64,000 bases of DNA from UKL13-2 sp044346745. GTDB lineage: Bacteria > Pseudomonadota > Gammaproteobacteria > Burkholderiales > Usitatibacteraceae. The notes under the pieces are model-generated. The model saw only the letters and a list, made by a program, of their open reading frames with translations. It made no database searches and had not been told where the DNA came from. Numbering within the stretch: position 1 is the stretch's first letter; the number at the start of each line of letters is the position of its first letter. Below are positions 17,639 to 26,524 of the stretch, in pieces. The translations under genes and the position numbers were made by a program. The DNA lies in contig JBIIYQ010000002.1 in the NCBI GenBank assembly GCA_044346745.1, forward strand, positions 6,822 through 70,821, written 5' to 3'.

Positions 17639-18811
17639 ATGAAGATCGCAATCATCGGTGCAGGTATTGGCGGCCTGACCGCCGCCGCCTGCCTCCTCCG
17701 GGATGGGCATGCCGTCAAAGTCTACGAGCAAGCCCATACCTTGGGTGAGGTTGGTGCAGGGATCCAAATGAGCGCCAATGCCACAAAGGTGCTCACGGCC
17801 ATCGGTCTTGGCGAGACCCTAGAAATGATCGGCGTGAAGCCGCAGGCGTTTGAATTTAGACGATTTGACACAGGCGAACATCTTCATCGCATCCCCATTG
17901 GTGCCCGACACACAGAAATGCACGGTGCAACGTACTATCAAGTGCACAGGGGCGATCTCCATGCGGCCTTGGTTAGCGCCGTTACGTCCGTCGCGCCTCA
18001 GTGCATCGAGCTCAACAGGCAAGCTCAGTCCGTGGAGGACCTCAGTGATTCGGCCCAGGTGGTCTTTGCCGACGGTAGCAGCACGCGCGCCGACCTCGTT
18101 GTCGGCGCGGATGGAATTAAGTCCGTGGTTCGAAAATCCATCCTCGGCGACGACAAACCTGAGTTCACTGGGCACGTTGCTTGGCGACTCGTCGTACCCA
18201 CAGACCGGATTCCAAAAGAACTTCGTACCGATGTCGTCTCCACGGTCTGGTGTGGACCAAAGAACCATGCAGTGACGTACTACATACGAGGGGGCACGTT
18301 GACCAACTTCGTGGGCTGCGTTGCACGTCCGTGGGAAGAAGAGTCGTGGATCGCGAGCCACCCATGGAGCGAGTTGGACGCCGACTACAAGGGCTGGCAC
18401 CCAATGCTGCGCGCCATCATCGACGTTGCAGATCGGGATAAGTGCTACCGCTGGGCGCTTAACAATCGGAAGCCTGCCAGCGTCTGGAGTAGCAGGCGCG
18501 TTACGTTGCTCGGCGACGCGGTTCACGCCACGCTTCCCTACATGGCCCAAGGTGCGGCGATGGCGATTGAGGATGCAGCCGTTCTGGCCCGCGCGATCAA
18601 TCTCGATGTTCCGTTGGAGGTTGCCCTTCAGCGCTACCAAGACCATCGTGCGCCGCGTACGGCTCGAGTAGTCAATGAATCAACCGAAATGGGCTCGCTC
18701 TATCAGATCGTTGATGCAGATGAAATGCGCAAACAGTTTCATGACAGAAATATTGCCAAGTCAAGAAACGAGTGGCTCTACCCGTATGACCCAATCAAGG
18801 TGAGTTTTTAG
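17639..18811 (+). CDS. FAD-dependent aromatic hydroxylase, likely 3-hydroxybenzoate 6-hydroxylase
   Basis: This 390-residue single-component flavoprotein monooxygenase is of the salicylate/3-hydroxybenzoate hydroxylase class. It has the Rossmann motif GAGIGG (residues 7-12), the DG motif LVVGADGIKSVVR near 155 and the second FAD motif GDAVHATLPYMAQGAAMAIED near 297. Such enzymes add a hydroxyl group to the ring using NAD(P)H and O2. Since gentisate dioxygenase, maleylpyruvate isomerase and fumarylpyruvate hydrolase follow in the same operon, the product is most likely gentisate, which points to 3-hydroxybenzoate as substrate (salicylate 5-hydroxylases are usually multi-component). AGGAGAGCGGC precedes ATG 17639. 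The class is strongly supported; the exact substrate is inferred from neighbours. Confidence 0.85.
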   Translation: MKIAIIGAGIGGLTAAACLLRDGHAVKVYEQAHTLGEVGAGIQMSANATKVLTAIGLGETLEMIGVKPQAFEFRRFDTGEHLHRIPIGARHTEMHGATYYQVHRGDLHAALVSAVTSVAPQCIELNRQAQSVEDLSDSAQVVFADGSSTRADLVVGADGIKSVVRKSILGDDKPEFTGHVAWRLVVPTDRIPKELRTDVVSTVWCGPKNHAVTYYIRGGTLTNFVGCVARPWEEESWIASHPWSELDADYKGWHPMLRAIIDVADRDKCYRWALNNRKPASVWSSRRVTLLGDAVHATLPYMAQGAAMAIEDAAVLARAINLDVPLEVALQRYQDHRAPRTARVVNESTEMGSLYQIVDADEMRKQFHDRNIAKSRNEWLYPYDPIKVSF

Positions 18812-18853
18812 TCGCGACCACATTCCACACTCCTTCGCCAACCGACTTCCCAC

Positions 18854-19564
18854 ATGAACAACTTCGTTATCCCTGCGCCGCCCACGGTTGCTCTTTCTGT
18901 CTCCGGCTCTTCGCAGCGCTTCCCAGTGCGGCGCGTCTATTGCGTGGGCCGAAACTATGCCGCACACGCTCGAGAGATGGGCTTCGATCCATCAAGGGAT
19001 CCACCGTTTTTCTTCGCAAAGCCGGCTGATGCCGTGATCCCGGTCGAGCATGGGGTGACGCGCAATGTTCGTTACCCCTCGATGTCTACTAACTACCAGT
19101 ATGAAGTGGAACTCGTCGCGGCGATCGGCAAACCCGCCTACAAAATATCGACTGAGCAGGCGCTCGACATCATCTTTGGCTATGCGGTGGGGCTGGACAT
19201 GACGCGCCGGGACCTGCAACTTGCCCTGCGCGACAAAGGAAGACCTTGGGAGTTAGGTAAGGCGTTTGATGAGTCTGCGCCCTGTGGCCCACTCTATCCT
19301 GTTGCAGAGCATGGGCACTGTGCCGCTGGGAAAATCTGGTTGCAAGTCGACGGTGCAGACCGCCAGAGCAGCGACATCACCCACCTAATTTGGTCAGTCG
19401 CCGAAATCATATCGAACTTGTCGCAGTACTTTCGGCTCGTGCCCGGTGACCTTGTGTTCACCGGCACTCCCGACGGTGTCGGCCCGGTAAATCCGGGGCA
19501 AACGATGTCCGCTGGAATCGACGGACTTGGCAGCATCTCCATTGCCGTGATCGCCGATGAGTGA
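18854..19564 (+). CDS. nagK: fumarylpyruvate hydrolase (FAH family)
   Basis: This 236-residue member of the fumarylacetoacetate hydrolase family has YCVGRNYAAHAREMG, a PPFFFAKPADAV strand and the metal-ligand ExE region (YEVELVAAIGK). GYAVGLDMTRRDLQ and FTGTPDGVGPV near the C-terminus complete the pattern. In the gentisate route it splits fumarylpyruvate into fumarate and pyruvate, the last step. It lies 42 bases after the hydroxylase, and its stop overlaps the start of the isomerase gene by 8 bases. Length and sequence are typical of NagK. Confidence 0.88.
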   Translation: MNNFVIPAPPTVALSVSGSSQRFPVRRVYCVGRNYAAHAREMGFDPSRDPPFFFAKPADAVIPVEHGVTRNVRYPSMSTNYQYEVELVAAIGKPAYKISTEQALDIIFGYAVGLDMTRRDLQLALRDKGRPWELGKAFDESAPCGPLYPVAEHGHCAAGKIWLQVDGADRQSSDITHLIWSVAEIISNLSQYFRLVPGDLVFTGTPDGVGPVNPGQTMSAGIDGLGSISIAVIADE

Positions 19565-20198
19565 GGTCAAGCTTCATTCGTTCTTCAATAGCTCGGCGAG
19601 CTACCGAGTGCGTATCGCGCTACACCTGAAACAGGTACCGTTTGAGACTTGGCCCGTGAACATACGGTCTGGCGACCAGCACGATGTCGCTTATCGACAG
19701 AAGAATCATTTCGGTTTGGTGCCACTGTTGGAGGCGAATACGCTATCGATATCGCAGTCGCTTGCGATCTTTGATTACCTTGATCGTCGCTACCCCGAGC
19801 CGTTGCTCATTCCTGAAGAAACGGCGCCAAGGGCGACGGCATTGCAGTTCGCGAGTTTCATCGCCTGCGAGATGCACCCCCTAAACAATCTGCGCGTTCT
19901 GAAGTACTTGACCGGTTCTCTCCAACTAGACGATGAACGTCGCGCGGAATGGACGCGTCACTGGCTACAGCAGGGCTTTGAAGTTCTGGAGTCCGCAGTC
20001 GAAGAGGGAGCGCAGTACTGTGTTGGGAAGAGCGTAACGATAGCCGACTGTTTTCTCATCCCGCAAATTGCGAACGCAAAACGCGTCGCCTTTGACCTAA
20101 CGCCCTTTCCCAAGCTGATGCGAATTGACGCTAATTGTCTCGCGCTTGAGGCGTTTCATCTGGCCTCTCCTGCCCAACAACCGGACAAAATCTCGTGA
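19557..20198 (+). CDS. nagL: maleylpyruvate isomerase (zeta-class GST)
   Basis: This 213-residue glutathione-S-transferase fold protein of zeta class has the motif SSASYRVRIALHLK (residues 12-25), where the first Ser is the glutathione-activating residue. It is followed by the VPLLE and QSLAIFDYLD thioredoxin-domain signatures. Glutathione-dependent isomerisation of maleylpyruvate to fumarylpyruvate fits its place between the hydrolase and gentisate dioxygenase. Maleylacetoacetate isomerase is the sister activity and cannot be excluded from sequence alone. It starts at ATG 19557 inside the end of the previous gene, and its TGA overlaps the GTG of the next, so the three genes are translationally coupled. 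Confidence 0.87.
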   Translation: MSEVKLHSFFNSSASYRVRIALHLKQVPFETWPVNIRSGDQHDVAYRQKNHFGLVPLLEANTLSISQSLAIFDYLDRRYPEPLLIPEETAPRATALQFASFIACEMHPLNNLRVLKYLTGSLQLDDERRAEWTRHWLQQGFEVLESAVEEGAQYCVGKSVTIADCFLIPQIANAKRVAFDLTPFPKLMRIDANCLALEAFHLASPAQQPDKIS

Positions 20199-21205
20199 CC
20201 ACGCGCGAAGAGTTTTATACTCGAATCGAAAAGGATGCGATGGCACCGCTGTGGACGCGGCTTAAGTCTCTGGTGCCCCCGGCGCCAACACCCGTCGGCA
20301 TACCGTACCTATGGCGATACAAGGAGATCCGCCCGCACGTCCTCGAATCTGCGTCGCTGATTTCAGCCATGGAAGCAGAGCGTCGCGTCTTGATTCTGGA
20401 GAACCCCGCCCTGCGCGGGCAATCTCAAGTGTCGAATACGCTTTATGCTGGCGTTCAAATTCTCATGCCCGGCGAAATCGCGCCCGCACATCGACACACG
20501 CAATCAGCGCTTCGATTTATTCTTGAAGGCGCGGGTGCCTACACTGCAGTCGACGGCGAGAAGACGCTAATGCATCGCGGGGACTTCGTCATAACGCCCT
20601 CTTGGACATGGCATCACCACGGCAACGATAGCAGCGAGCCGACAATCTGGCTGGATGGACTCGACATTCCGATGATCGCGTTCTTCAACAGCACCTTTCG
20701 CGAAGACCACGAAAGTGCAGAAGCCGAAGTCAATCGACCTACTGGCGACTCACCTGCCCGCTATGGTCAAGGTTTGCTTCCAGTCGGGCACGTTTCGAAG
20801 TCGCTGAATTCGCCGGTATTTAACTACCCCTATGCGCGGACGCGCGAGGCGCTCTCCACCATCGCCGCAAATAGTGCCGCCGACCCAGTCCACGGACACT
20901 TGATGCGATATGTAAACCCGATCGATGGCGGCTGGGCAATGCCGACGATTGCGCCTACGGTCCGCCTGCTACCGAAGGGACTTACCACGGCCCCTTATCG
21001 ATCAACGGATGCGAAGATTTTCGTCGTGGTTGAAGGTGGGGGTTCGCTGCACTTGGGCGAGCAGCGCATCGAGTTTGCAGAGTCTGACATCTTCGTTGTG
21101 CCTGGTTGGATTTCGCACTATTTCTCAGCCGATGCGGAGACCGTGCTGTTCGCGTTTTCTGATCGCGTGGCCCAAGAGAAGTTAGGCATTTTCCGTGAGC
21201 GATAG
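20195..21205 (+). CDS. nagI: gentisate 1,2-dioxygenase
   Basis: This 336-residue bicupin is the Fe(II) ring-cleavage enzyme turning gentisate into maleylpyruvate. The first cupin carries the iron ligands in PAHRHTQSALRFILEG (about residues 95-110) and the second-motif WHHHG near 147. The second cupin (about 255-330) has lost the His set, as is normal for the family. IPYLWRY and the region around FREDHES are also typical. Translation starts at GTG 20195, within the stop of the isomerase gene (GTGA). It is the key evidence that the operon is a gentisate pathway. Confidence 0.9.
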   Translation: MTTREEFYTRIEKDAMAPLWTRLKSLVPPAPTPVGIPYLWRYKEIRPHVLESASLISAMEAERRVLILENPALRGQSQVSNTLYAGVQILMPGEIAPAHRHTQSALRFILEGAGAYTAVDGEKTLMHRGDFVITPSWTWHHHGNDSSEPTIWLDGLDIPMIAFFNSTFREDHESAEAEVNRPTGDSPARYGQGLLPVGHVSKSLNSPVFNYPYARTREALSTIAANSAADPVHGHLMRYVNPIDGGWAMPTIAPTVRLLPKGLTTAPYRSTDAKIFVVVEGGGSLHLGEQRIEFAESDIFVVPGWISHYFSADAETVLFAFSDRVAQEKLGIFRER

Positions 21206-21243
21206 AGCGTGCGCTGCACACTCCCAATCCTGACCGCATCGTC

Positions 21244-22695
21244 ATGACACAGAGCGTGGAACTGAGACACTTAATCGACGGCGAGTGGCAGCATGGTGAG
21301 GCGGACGCCTTCGGATGCCTCAATCCCGCCACTGGCGACTTCGAAGCGAGACAGCGGGCGGCGTCGGTCGATCAAGCAAGAGCAGCCGTTGGCGCCGCGC
21401 GACTCGCGTTTGAGACGCTTAAGTGGCGTCAACAGCCAAGGGTCCGGGCTGAAGTACTACACGCATGCGGCAGTCACTTGAGTGCACACAGACTCCAAGT
21501 CGAATCGCTCCTCGTCCAGTTCAACGGCAAGCTGCGCTCGGAGGCCGCCAACGAAGTCAGTGCCGCGATCAGCGCCTTTAACTACTATGCCGGCCTGACG
21601 AGAAATTTGTGGGGTCGCGTCGCGGAGATTGACTCGGGCTGCTGGTCAATGCTCCCTCGTGAAGCACTGGGCGTTGCTGCCGTGATCGTTCCCTGGAATG
21701 CACCCGTTTCTCTCCTCGTGCGCTCCTTGGCGCCCGCGCTCGCGGCCGGTTGCACTTCTGTCGTAAAGCACGCGGCACAAACATCGCCCGCGACGTCCTT
21801 TGTGCTATCCCTAATTGCGGAATCAGGACTCCCCCGCGGCGTCCTCAACAGCATTGTCGAAACCGGTGCCGACTGTTCACGGTATCTCTGCGAAAGCGCG
21901 GACGTCGACGTGATCAGCTTTACGGGATCTTCCAAGGTGGGCAAAGACATCGCAGTTGCTGCCGCGCAATCCTGTACACGGCTTTCGCTTGAACTTGGCG
22001 GCAAGGGACCGGCAATCGTGTTTGCTGATGCACCGCTAGATCTCGCCATTCCCACTATCGGGAGACACTCCACCGTGATGGCGGGACAGATGTGTACTGC
22101 CATCACTCGAGTGCTGGTTGAGCGGCAGGCCTATCGGGCCGTCGCGAGCAAACTTGTAGAGCATTTACGGCAAGTTCGCGTGGGCTCTGGTGATGATCCT
22201 TCCTCCACGATGGGGTCAGTTATCGACCATCGTAATCGAGATCGAATTCTCTCGATTGCCGCACGCGCATCAGATGCGAACGAAGTCTTGCTGGCGTGCA
22301 CCGCTCCTGCCGGACCATTAAGCCGGGGGGCGTTTATTACCCCGGGTGTGGTTGCGGTAGACGATCCGAATTCGCAATTGGTGCAAGAAGAGGTATTTGG
22401 CCCACTGATTACGGTAGAGCCATTCGACGATGAAGCTCACAGCGTAGCGCTGGCGAACGCGACTCGTTACGGCTTGTCGGCAAGCGTGTGGTCAAGCGAC
22501 CTAGCGCGCGCGAAGCGGGTCGCTGCAAGGGTTCGGGCCGGCACAGTGTGGATCAATAGTCACAACCGACATGCCGCAGAGACCGAAACCGGCGGATATC
22601 GCGAAAGCGGCCGGGGAAGGTTGTATGGAGTCGAGGGTCTCAATGACTTTCTGCAGACCAAACACATTTACTTCGAAACGCCTGACCGCGTCTAA
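21244..22695 (+). CDS. aldehyde dehydrogenase (first of two sister copies)
   Basis: A 483-residue NAD(P)-dependent aldehyde dehydrogenase. It has the cofactor region VPWNAPVSLLVRSLAPALAA, the Rossmann turn FTGSSKVGK, the general-base Glu in LELGGKGPA and the nucleophile Cys in GQMCTAITRVL. It closes with GGYRESGRGRLYGVEGL. It shares long identical stretches with the second copy at 23521, so the two come from one duplication. In this cluster it probably oxidises an aromatic or side-chain aldehyde to the acid that feeds the hydroxylase. The substrate cannot be read from sequence. It follows gentisate dioxygenase by 38 bases on the same strand. Confidence 0.87.
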   Translation: MTQSVELRHLIDGEWQHGEADAFGCLNPATGDFEARQRAASVDQARAAVGAARLAFETLKWRQQPRVRAEVLHACGSHLSAHRLQVESLLVQFNGKLRSEAANEVSAAISAFNYYAGLTRNLWGRVAEIDSGCWSMLPREALGVAAVIVPWNAPVSLLVRSLAPALAAGCTSVVKHAAQTSPATSFVLSLIAESGLPRGVLNSIVETGADCSRYLCESADVDVISFTGSSKVGKDIAVAAAQSCTRLSLELGGKGPAIVFADAPLDLAIPTIGRHSTVMAGQMCTAITRVLVERQAYRAVASKLVEHLRQVRVGSGDDPSSTMGSVIDHRNRDRILSIAARASDANEVLLACTAPAGPLSRGAFITPGVVAVDDPNSQLVQEEVFGPLITVEPFDDEAHSVALANATRYGLSASVWSSDLARAKRVAARVRAGTVWINSHNRHAAETETGGYRESGRGRLYGVEGLNDFLQTKHIYFETPDRV

Positions 22696-22741
22696 CTAAG
22701 GCGGGGCGCAAGGTAAATCGCCAACTGAGGAGGACGAGTAT

Positions 22742-23500
22742 ATGAAGCGGCATCAAGGAAAGACGGTTGCGATTACCGGCGCAGCGGCGGGTATTGGAAG
22801 GGTGCTGGCGACACGCTTCGCTGAAGAAGGTGCCAACGTCGTCATCGTTGATCTTCGCGGTGCTGACGAGGCTGCTGCCGATTTCGTACGAGATGGCTAC
22901 TCGGCTATTGGCGTACTCGCGGACGTTGCGAACGAAGCGGACACGATTCGTTGGGCCGAGACGGCGAGAGAACAATTTGGCGCGGTAGATATCCTCGTGA
23001 ATAACGCGGCGCTCTTTTCCACACTTAAGAACCGACCGTTTGACGAAATACCGGCTGACGAGTGGCGTCGTGTGATGGAAGTGAACACGTTAGGGCCCTT
23101 TCTGTGCCTAAAGGCCGTGGTGGGTGACATGAAGAAACGACAGTGGGGCCGCGTCGTGAACGTTGCTTCGACGGCCGCGATCAAGGGGGTGCCAAATTTT
23201 GCCCACTACGTCGCGAGCAAGGGGGCACTGATTGCATTTACGCGCGCTATTGCGAGAGAACTCGGAAGTTGGAATGTCACCTCCAACGCGATCGCACCGG
23301 GGCTCACACTCTCCGACCAAGTATTAAAAAACGAGGCCCACGTCACCTCCCTGCAAGAGATTTCACGCAAGGCGAGGTCTATCCAACGAGATGCCTATCC
23401 CGCCGATCTCGCGGGTGCCGCGAGCTTTCTTGCAAGCGATGATGCCGCCTTCATCTCGGGTCAAACGCTCTGCGTCGATGGCGGTGCGATTTTCCTTTAG
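22742..23500 (+). CDS. short-chain dehydrogenase/reductase
   Basis: This 252-residue classical SDR has the cofactor motif ITGAAAGIGR (residues 11-20), Asp37 after strand beta-2 (IVDLRG, favouring NAD), NNAA and a catalytic set Ser in NVASTAA, Tyr and Lys in HYVASKG. The C-terminus ISGQTLCVDGG is typical of FabG-like members. Located between the two aldehyde dehydrogenases, it likely oxidises an alcohol to the aldehyde used by one of them. ATG 22742 has GAGGACGAG upstream. The enzyme class is certain, the substrate unknown. Confidence 0.87.
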   Translation: MKRHQGKTVAITGAAAGIGRVLATRFAEEGANVVIVDLRGADEAAADFVRDGYSAIGVLADVANEADTIRWAETAREQFGAVDILVNNAALFSTLKNRPFDEIPADEWRRVMEVNTLGPFLCLKAVVGDMKKRQWGRVVNVASTAAIKGVPNFAHYVASKGALIAFTRAIARELGSWNVTSNAIAPGLTLSDQVLKNEAHVTSLQEISRKARSIQRDAYPADLAGAASFLASDDAAFISGQTLCVDGGAIFL

Positions 23501-23520
23501 AAAGGTTGGGAGAGAACAGC

Positions 23521-24951
23521 ATGAAGGCTTGCAATTTGATCGATGGTCATTGGGACCAGTCAGCACCCGCCGGTGGCGTTTGTGTCGATCCGGCGACTGG
23601 AGAGCCGGTCGCCGAGTTTGTGGATGCGACCGAAGCAACGGGTCGACACGCCGTGCAGGCAGCGCGGGCGGCGTTCGAGAGGACTGGCTGGGCGAATAAG
23701 CCACGGCTGCGCGCGGAAGTTCTGCTCGCCTTTGCAAACAACTTAGAACGAAGGGCGCCAGAGATCGCGTCTTGGATTGTCCTCACCAGCGGCAAGTTGG
23801 CTCCTGGTGCGATGCACGAACTAGCAGCAAGCGTGTCTGAACTTCGCTACTACGCGGGGCTCGCGCGAAATTTATGGGGGCGGGTCGCAGAACTCGACCA
23901 AGACTGCTACTCAATGATCGTTCGTGAGCCCATCGGGGTCGTCGCGATCATGGTTCCTTGGAATGCGCCGGCGACGTTGCTGATCCGCTCCCTCGGTCCC
24001 GTGCTTGCTGCGGGCTGCACAACGGTTATCAAATCCGCGCATCAGACGAGCGTCGTCAACCAGATGGTCTTGGAGTGTTTGACTGGCGTGAGTCAGTTGC
24101 CGAATGGAGTGGTCAACTCGTTGACAGAGTCAGGCGCGGCAGTGGGAAAGGCCTGGTGTACCGATCCCGATATCGATGCAATTAGTTTTACCGGCTCTTC
24201 GGCGACCGGAAAGCGCATTGCCGAAGCGACGGCTGGTACTCTAAAGCGACTCTCACTCGAGCTAGGCGGAAAGGCGCCCGCGATCATCCTCGAAGATTGC
24301 GACCTAGCGACCGCCATACCGCAGATCGCTGCCGGCGCGATGGCGTTGTCGGGTCAAATGTGTACAGCCATTTCACGCGTCTTGATACACGAATCAAGAT
24401 TCGATGAAGCATGCAAGTTGCTCGCTGCGCAGCTCGCCAACCTGCGCATCGGCCCAGGCGCAGATCCAACGAGCCAGCTCGGGCCGTTAATCGATATCGC
24501 CAATCGAGATCGTGTCATGTCCCTGATCCACGCGGGTGACAAAGTTGGACGATTCCATCTCCGCGGCGACGTCCCAGCGCACCTTCCGCACAAGGGTGCC
24601 TTTTTATCGCCGTCGCTTCTCGAGGTGTCGGATACCTCGAGCCCCTACGTTCAGGACGAGCTATTCGGCCCCTTCGTCATCGCCGAAGTCTTTAGGTCTG
24701 ACGAAGAGGCAATTGAACGCGGCAATGCGACCCGCTACGGGCTCGCCGCCAGCGTCTGGACTGCCAATCAGCGTCGGGCCCACCACGTGGCGAGACGCTT
24801 GAAATCCGGTACCGTTTGGATCAATGCACACAACAAGCTATTTGCCGAAGCGGAGACCGGCGGCTACCGGGAGAGTGGATACGGACGGCTCCACGGTGTT
24901 GAGGGTCTAAACGACTTCATGGAGTCCAAACACGTCTATTTCGAGGCCTGA
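23521..24951 (+). CDS. aldehyde dehydrogenase (second sister copy)
   Basis: This 476-residue enzyme has the same layout as the copy at 21244: VPWNAPATLLIRSLGPVLAA, FTGSSATGK, Glu in LELGGKAPA, Cys in GQMCTAISRVL and GGYRESGYGRLHGVEGL. The start is set at ATG 23521, which has GGGAGAG about 9 bases upstream, rather than an in-frame TTG at 23506. Keeping two related enzymes either side of an SDR suggests two aldehyde steps or two substrates in the same pathway. It is followed after 3 bases by the sulfatase gene, so the genes are tightly co-transcribed. Confidence 0.87.
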   Translation: MKACNLIDGHWDQSAPAGGVCVDPATGEPVAEFVDATEATGRHAVQAARAAFERTGWANKPRLRAEVLLAFANNLERRAPEIASWIVLTSGKLAPGAMHELAASVSELRYYAGLARNLWGRVAELDQDCYSMIVREPIGVVAIMVPWNAPATLLIRSLGPVLAAGCTTVIKSAHQTSVVNQMVLECLTGVSQLPNGVVNSLTESGAAVGKAWCTDPDIDAISFTGSSATGKRIAEATAGTLKRLSLELGGKAPAIILEDCDLATAIPQIAAGAMALSGQMCTAISRVLIHESRFDEACKLLAAQLANLRIGPGADPTSQLGPLIDIANRDRVMSLIHAGDKVGRFHLRGDVPAHLPHKGAFLSPSLLEVSDTSSPYVQDELFGPFVIAEVFRSDEEAIERGNATRYGLAASVWTANQRRAHHVARRLKSGTVWINAHNKLFAEAETGGYRESGYGRLHGVEGLNDFMESKHVYFEA

Positions 24952-24954
24952 CGA

Positions 24955-26517
24955 GTGTCCCCGCTACGGAACGTCCTGTTCATCATGCTGGATCAGCTCC
25001 GTTGGGATCATCTCGCCTGCAACGGGCACCCGTCCATTCAGACACCCCATATTGACGCGTTGGCTCGTAGCGGGGCTTCGTTTGACGCTGCCTTTGTGCA
25101 AGCCGGTGTATGCGGTCCCTCGCGCATGTCCTTTTATACCGGTCGTTACGTTTCAAGCCACGGGGTGACTTGGAATCGCGTACCGCTCGGCGTGGATCAA
25201 CTTACGATGGGCGATTACCTGCGCCCATTGGGACGAGAGATCGCCTTGGTCGGAAAGTCCCACGTCATCGCCGACCTTGATGGGCTTGCCAGACTGGGGA
25301 TCGCTGCGGGCGATCCGATACATCGCCGCGTCAGCCAAGGCGGTTTTGACGTTATCGATCGTATTGACGGTCATGGGGCGCCCGATGGGGACAGCGGATA
25401 CACCGCCTATCTTCTCGATCACGGCTATGCGAGCGCGGATCCTTGGGCAGACTACGTCGTTTCAGGCACGGATGTTCACGGACAGACTCAGAGTGGGTGG
25501 TTTCTGCGAAACGTGCGGCTAGCCGCACGGGTGGCTGAGGAGCACTCAGAAACCGCGTACGTGACGGACACAGCAATCAACTACATCACCTCGCAAGGCG
25601 ATAAGCCGTGGGCTTTGCATCTGTCGTATGTCAAGCCACACTGGCCTTATATTGCGCCGGCCCCGTTTCACCGCATGTATGACGAACAGGCTTGCTTGCC
25701 GATCGCCAAGGCTCCTTCAGAGTTGGACGATCCACATCCGGTCTACGCGGCCTATCTCGCGCAAGAAGAGTCGCAGAGCTTTGCGCAAGACCATATCGCG
25801 CGACACGTGCGCCCGGCTTACATGGGACTCATTTCGCAAGTCGATATGCATATTGGTCGTGTCATCGAAACACTGAAGCGCCTCAACATGCTTGATGAGA
25901 CGTTGATCGTACTGACGTCAGATCATGGGGACTACGGCGGCGACCATTGGTTAGGCGAGAAGGACCTCTTTCATGACCCGGTCACACGCATTCCCCTGAT
26001 TGTCTGCGACCCACGCGAGCCCGCCAACGGGAGCAGAGGCACCCGGATCGATAGCTTCGTAGAGGCGATTGACGTGTTGCCCACCCTTCTCGATGCCATT
26101 GGTAGCGACTACGCTGGCTCGCCGCTAGAAGGGCAGTCTTTGCTTCCTCTCTTACATGGGCAAGCCAGAGAGCATAAAGAGTTTGTCGTCGCTGAAATCG
26201 ATTACAGCTTTCGACGGGTTCGTCGAACCCTAGGTAAAGCGCCAAACGAGTGCCGCGGCACGATGCTCCGAGATGGGCGGTGGAAATACGTCCACTGGCA
26301 AGGCTTCCGACCGCAGTTGTTCGATCTTCAAGAGGATCCGTGTGAATACGTTGATCTCGGCACCTCAGCCAACCATCAGGCGATTCGACAAGTCTTCAGT
26401 GAAAGATTGCTGTCGTGGCAGAGCGCGCGGCGTACAAGAAAAACGCTCTCCGACACCGCTGTTGACCAACGTACAGACCGCGCAAAAGAGTTGGGGATCT
26501 ACTACGGCACATGGTGA
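24955..26517 (+). CDS. cytoplasmic sulfatase (formylglycine type)
   Basis: This 520-residue protein is a member of the alkaline-phosphatase/sulfatase superfamily. It carries the formylglycine signature CGPSR (residues 53-57, Cys converted to formylglycine) followed by TGRY. Metal ligands come from LDQLRWDHLAC near residue 12 and TSDHGDYGGDH near 325. No signal peptide is seen, so it should act in the cytoplasm. It resembles arylsulfatase/choline-sulfatase and phosphonate-monoester hydrolase enzymes, which are hard to tell apart. The nearby arylsulfotransferase and SulP transporter favour a sulfate ester. Translation begins at GTG 24955, three bases after the aldehyde dehydrogenase stop. A formylglycine-generating enzyme is not in the window. 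Confidence 0.85.
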   Translation: MSPLRNVLFIMLDQLRWDHLACNGHPSIQTPHIDALARSGASFDAAFVQAGVCGPSRMSFYTGRYVSSHGVTWNRVPLGVDQLTMGDYLRPLGREIALVGKSHVIADLDGLARLGIAAGDPIHRRVSQGGFDVIDRIDGHGAPDGDSGYTAYLLDHGYASADPWADYVVSGTDVHGQTQSGWFLRNVRLAARVAEEHSETAYVTDTAINYITSQGDKPWALHLSYVKPHWPYIAPAPFHRMYDEQACLPIAKAPSELDDPHPVYAAYLAQEESQSFAQDHIARHVRPAYMGLISQVDMHIGRVIETLKRLNMLDETLIVLTSDHGDYGGDHWLGEKDLFHDPVTRIPLIVCDPREPANGSRGTRIDSFVEAIDVLPTLLDAIGSDYAGSPLEGQSLLPLLHGQAREHKEFVVAEIDYSFRRVRRTLGKAPNECRGTMLRDGRWKYVHWQGFRPQLFDLQEDPCEYVDLGTSANHQAIRQVFSERLLSWQSARRTRKTLSDTAVDQRTDRAKELGIYYGTW

Positions 26518-26524
26518 GCGCTTC

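Noticed and set aside
17819..18646. 275-residue frame on the minus strand inside the FAD hydroxylase
   Set aside because: It is the mirror of a well-supported flavoprotein gene, with no ribosome site and no family resemblance.
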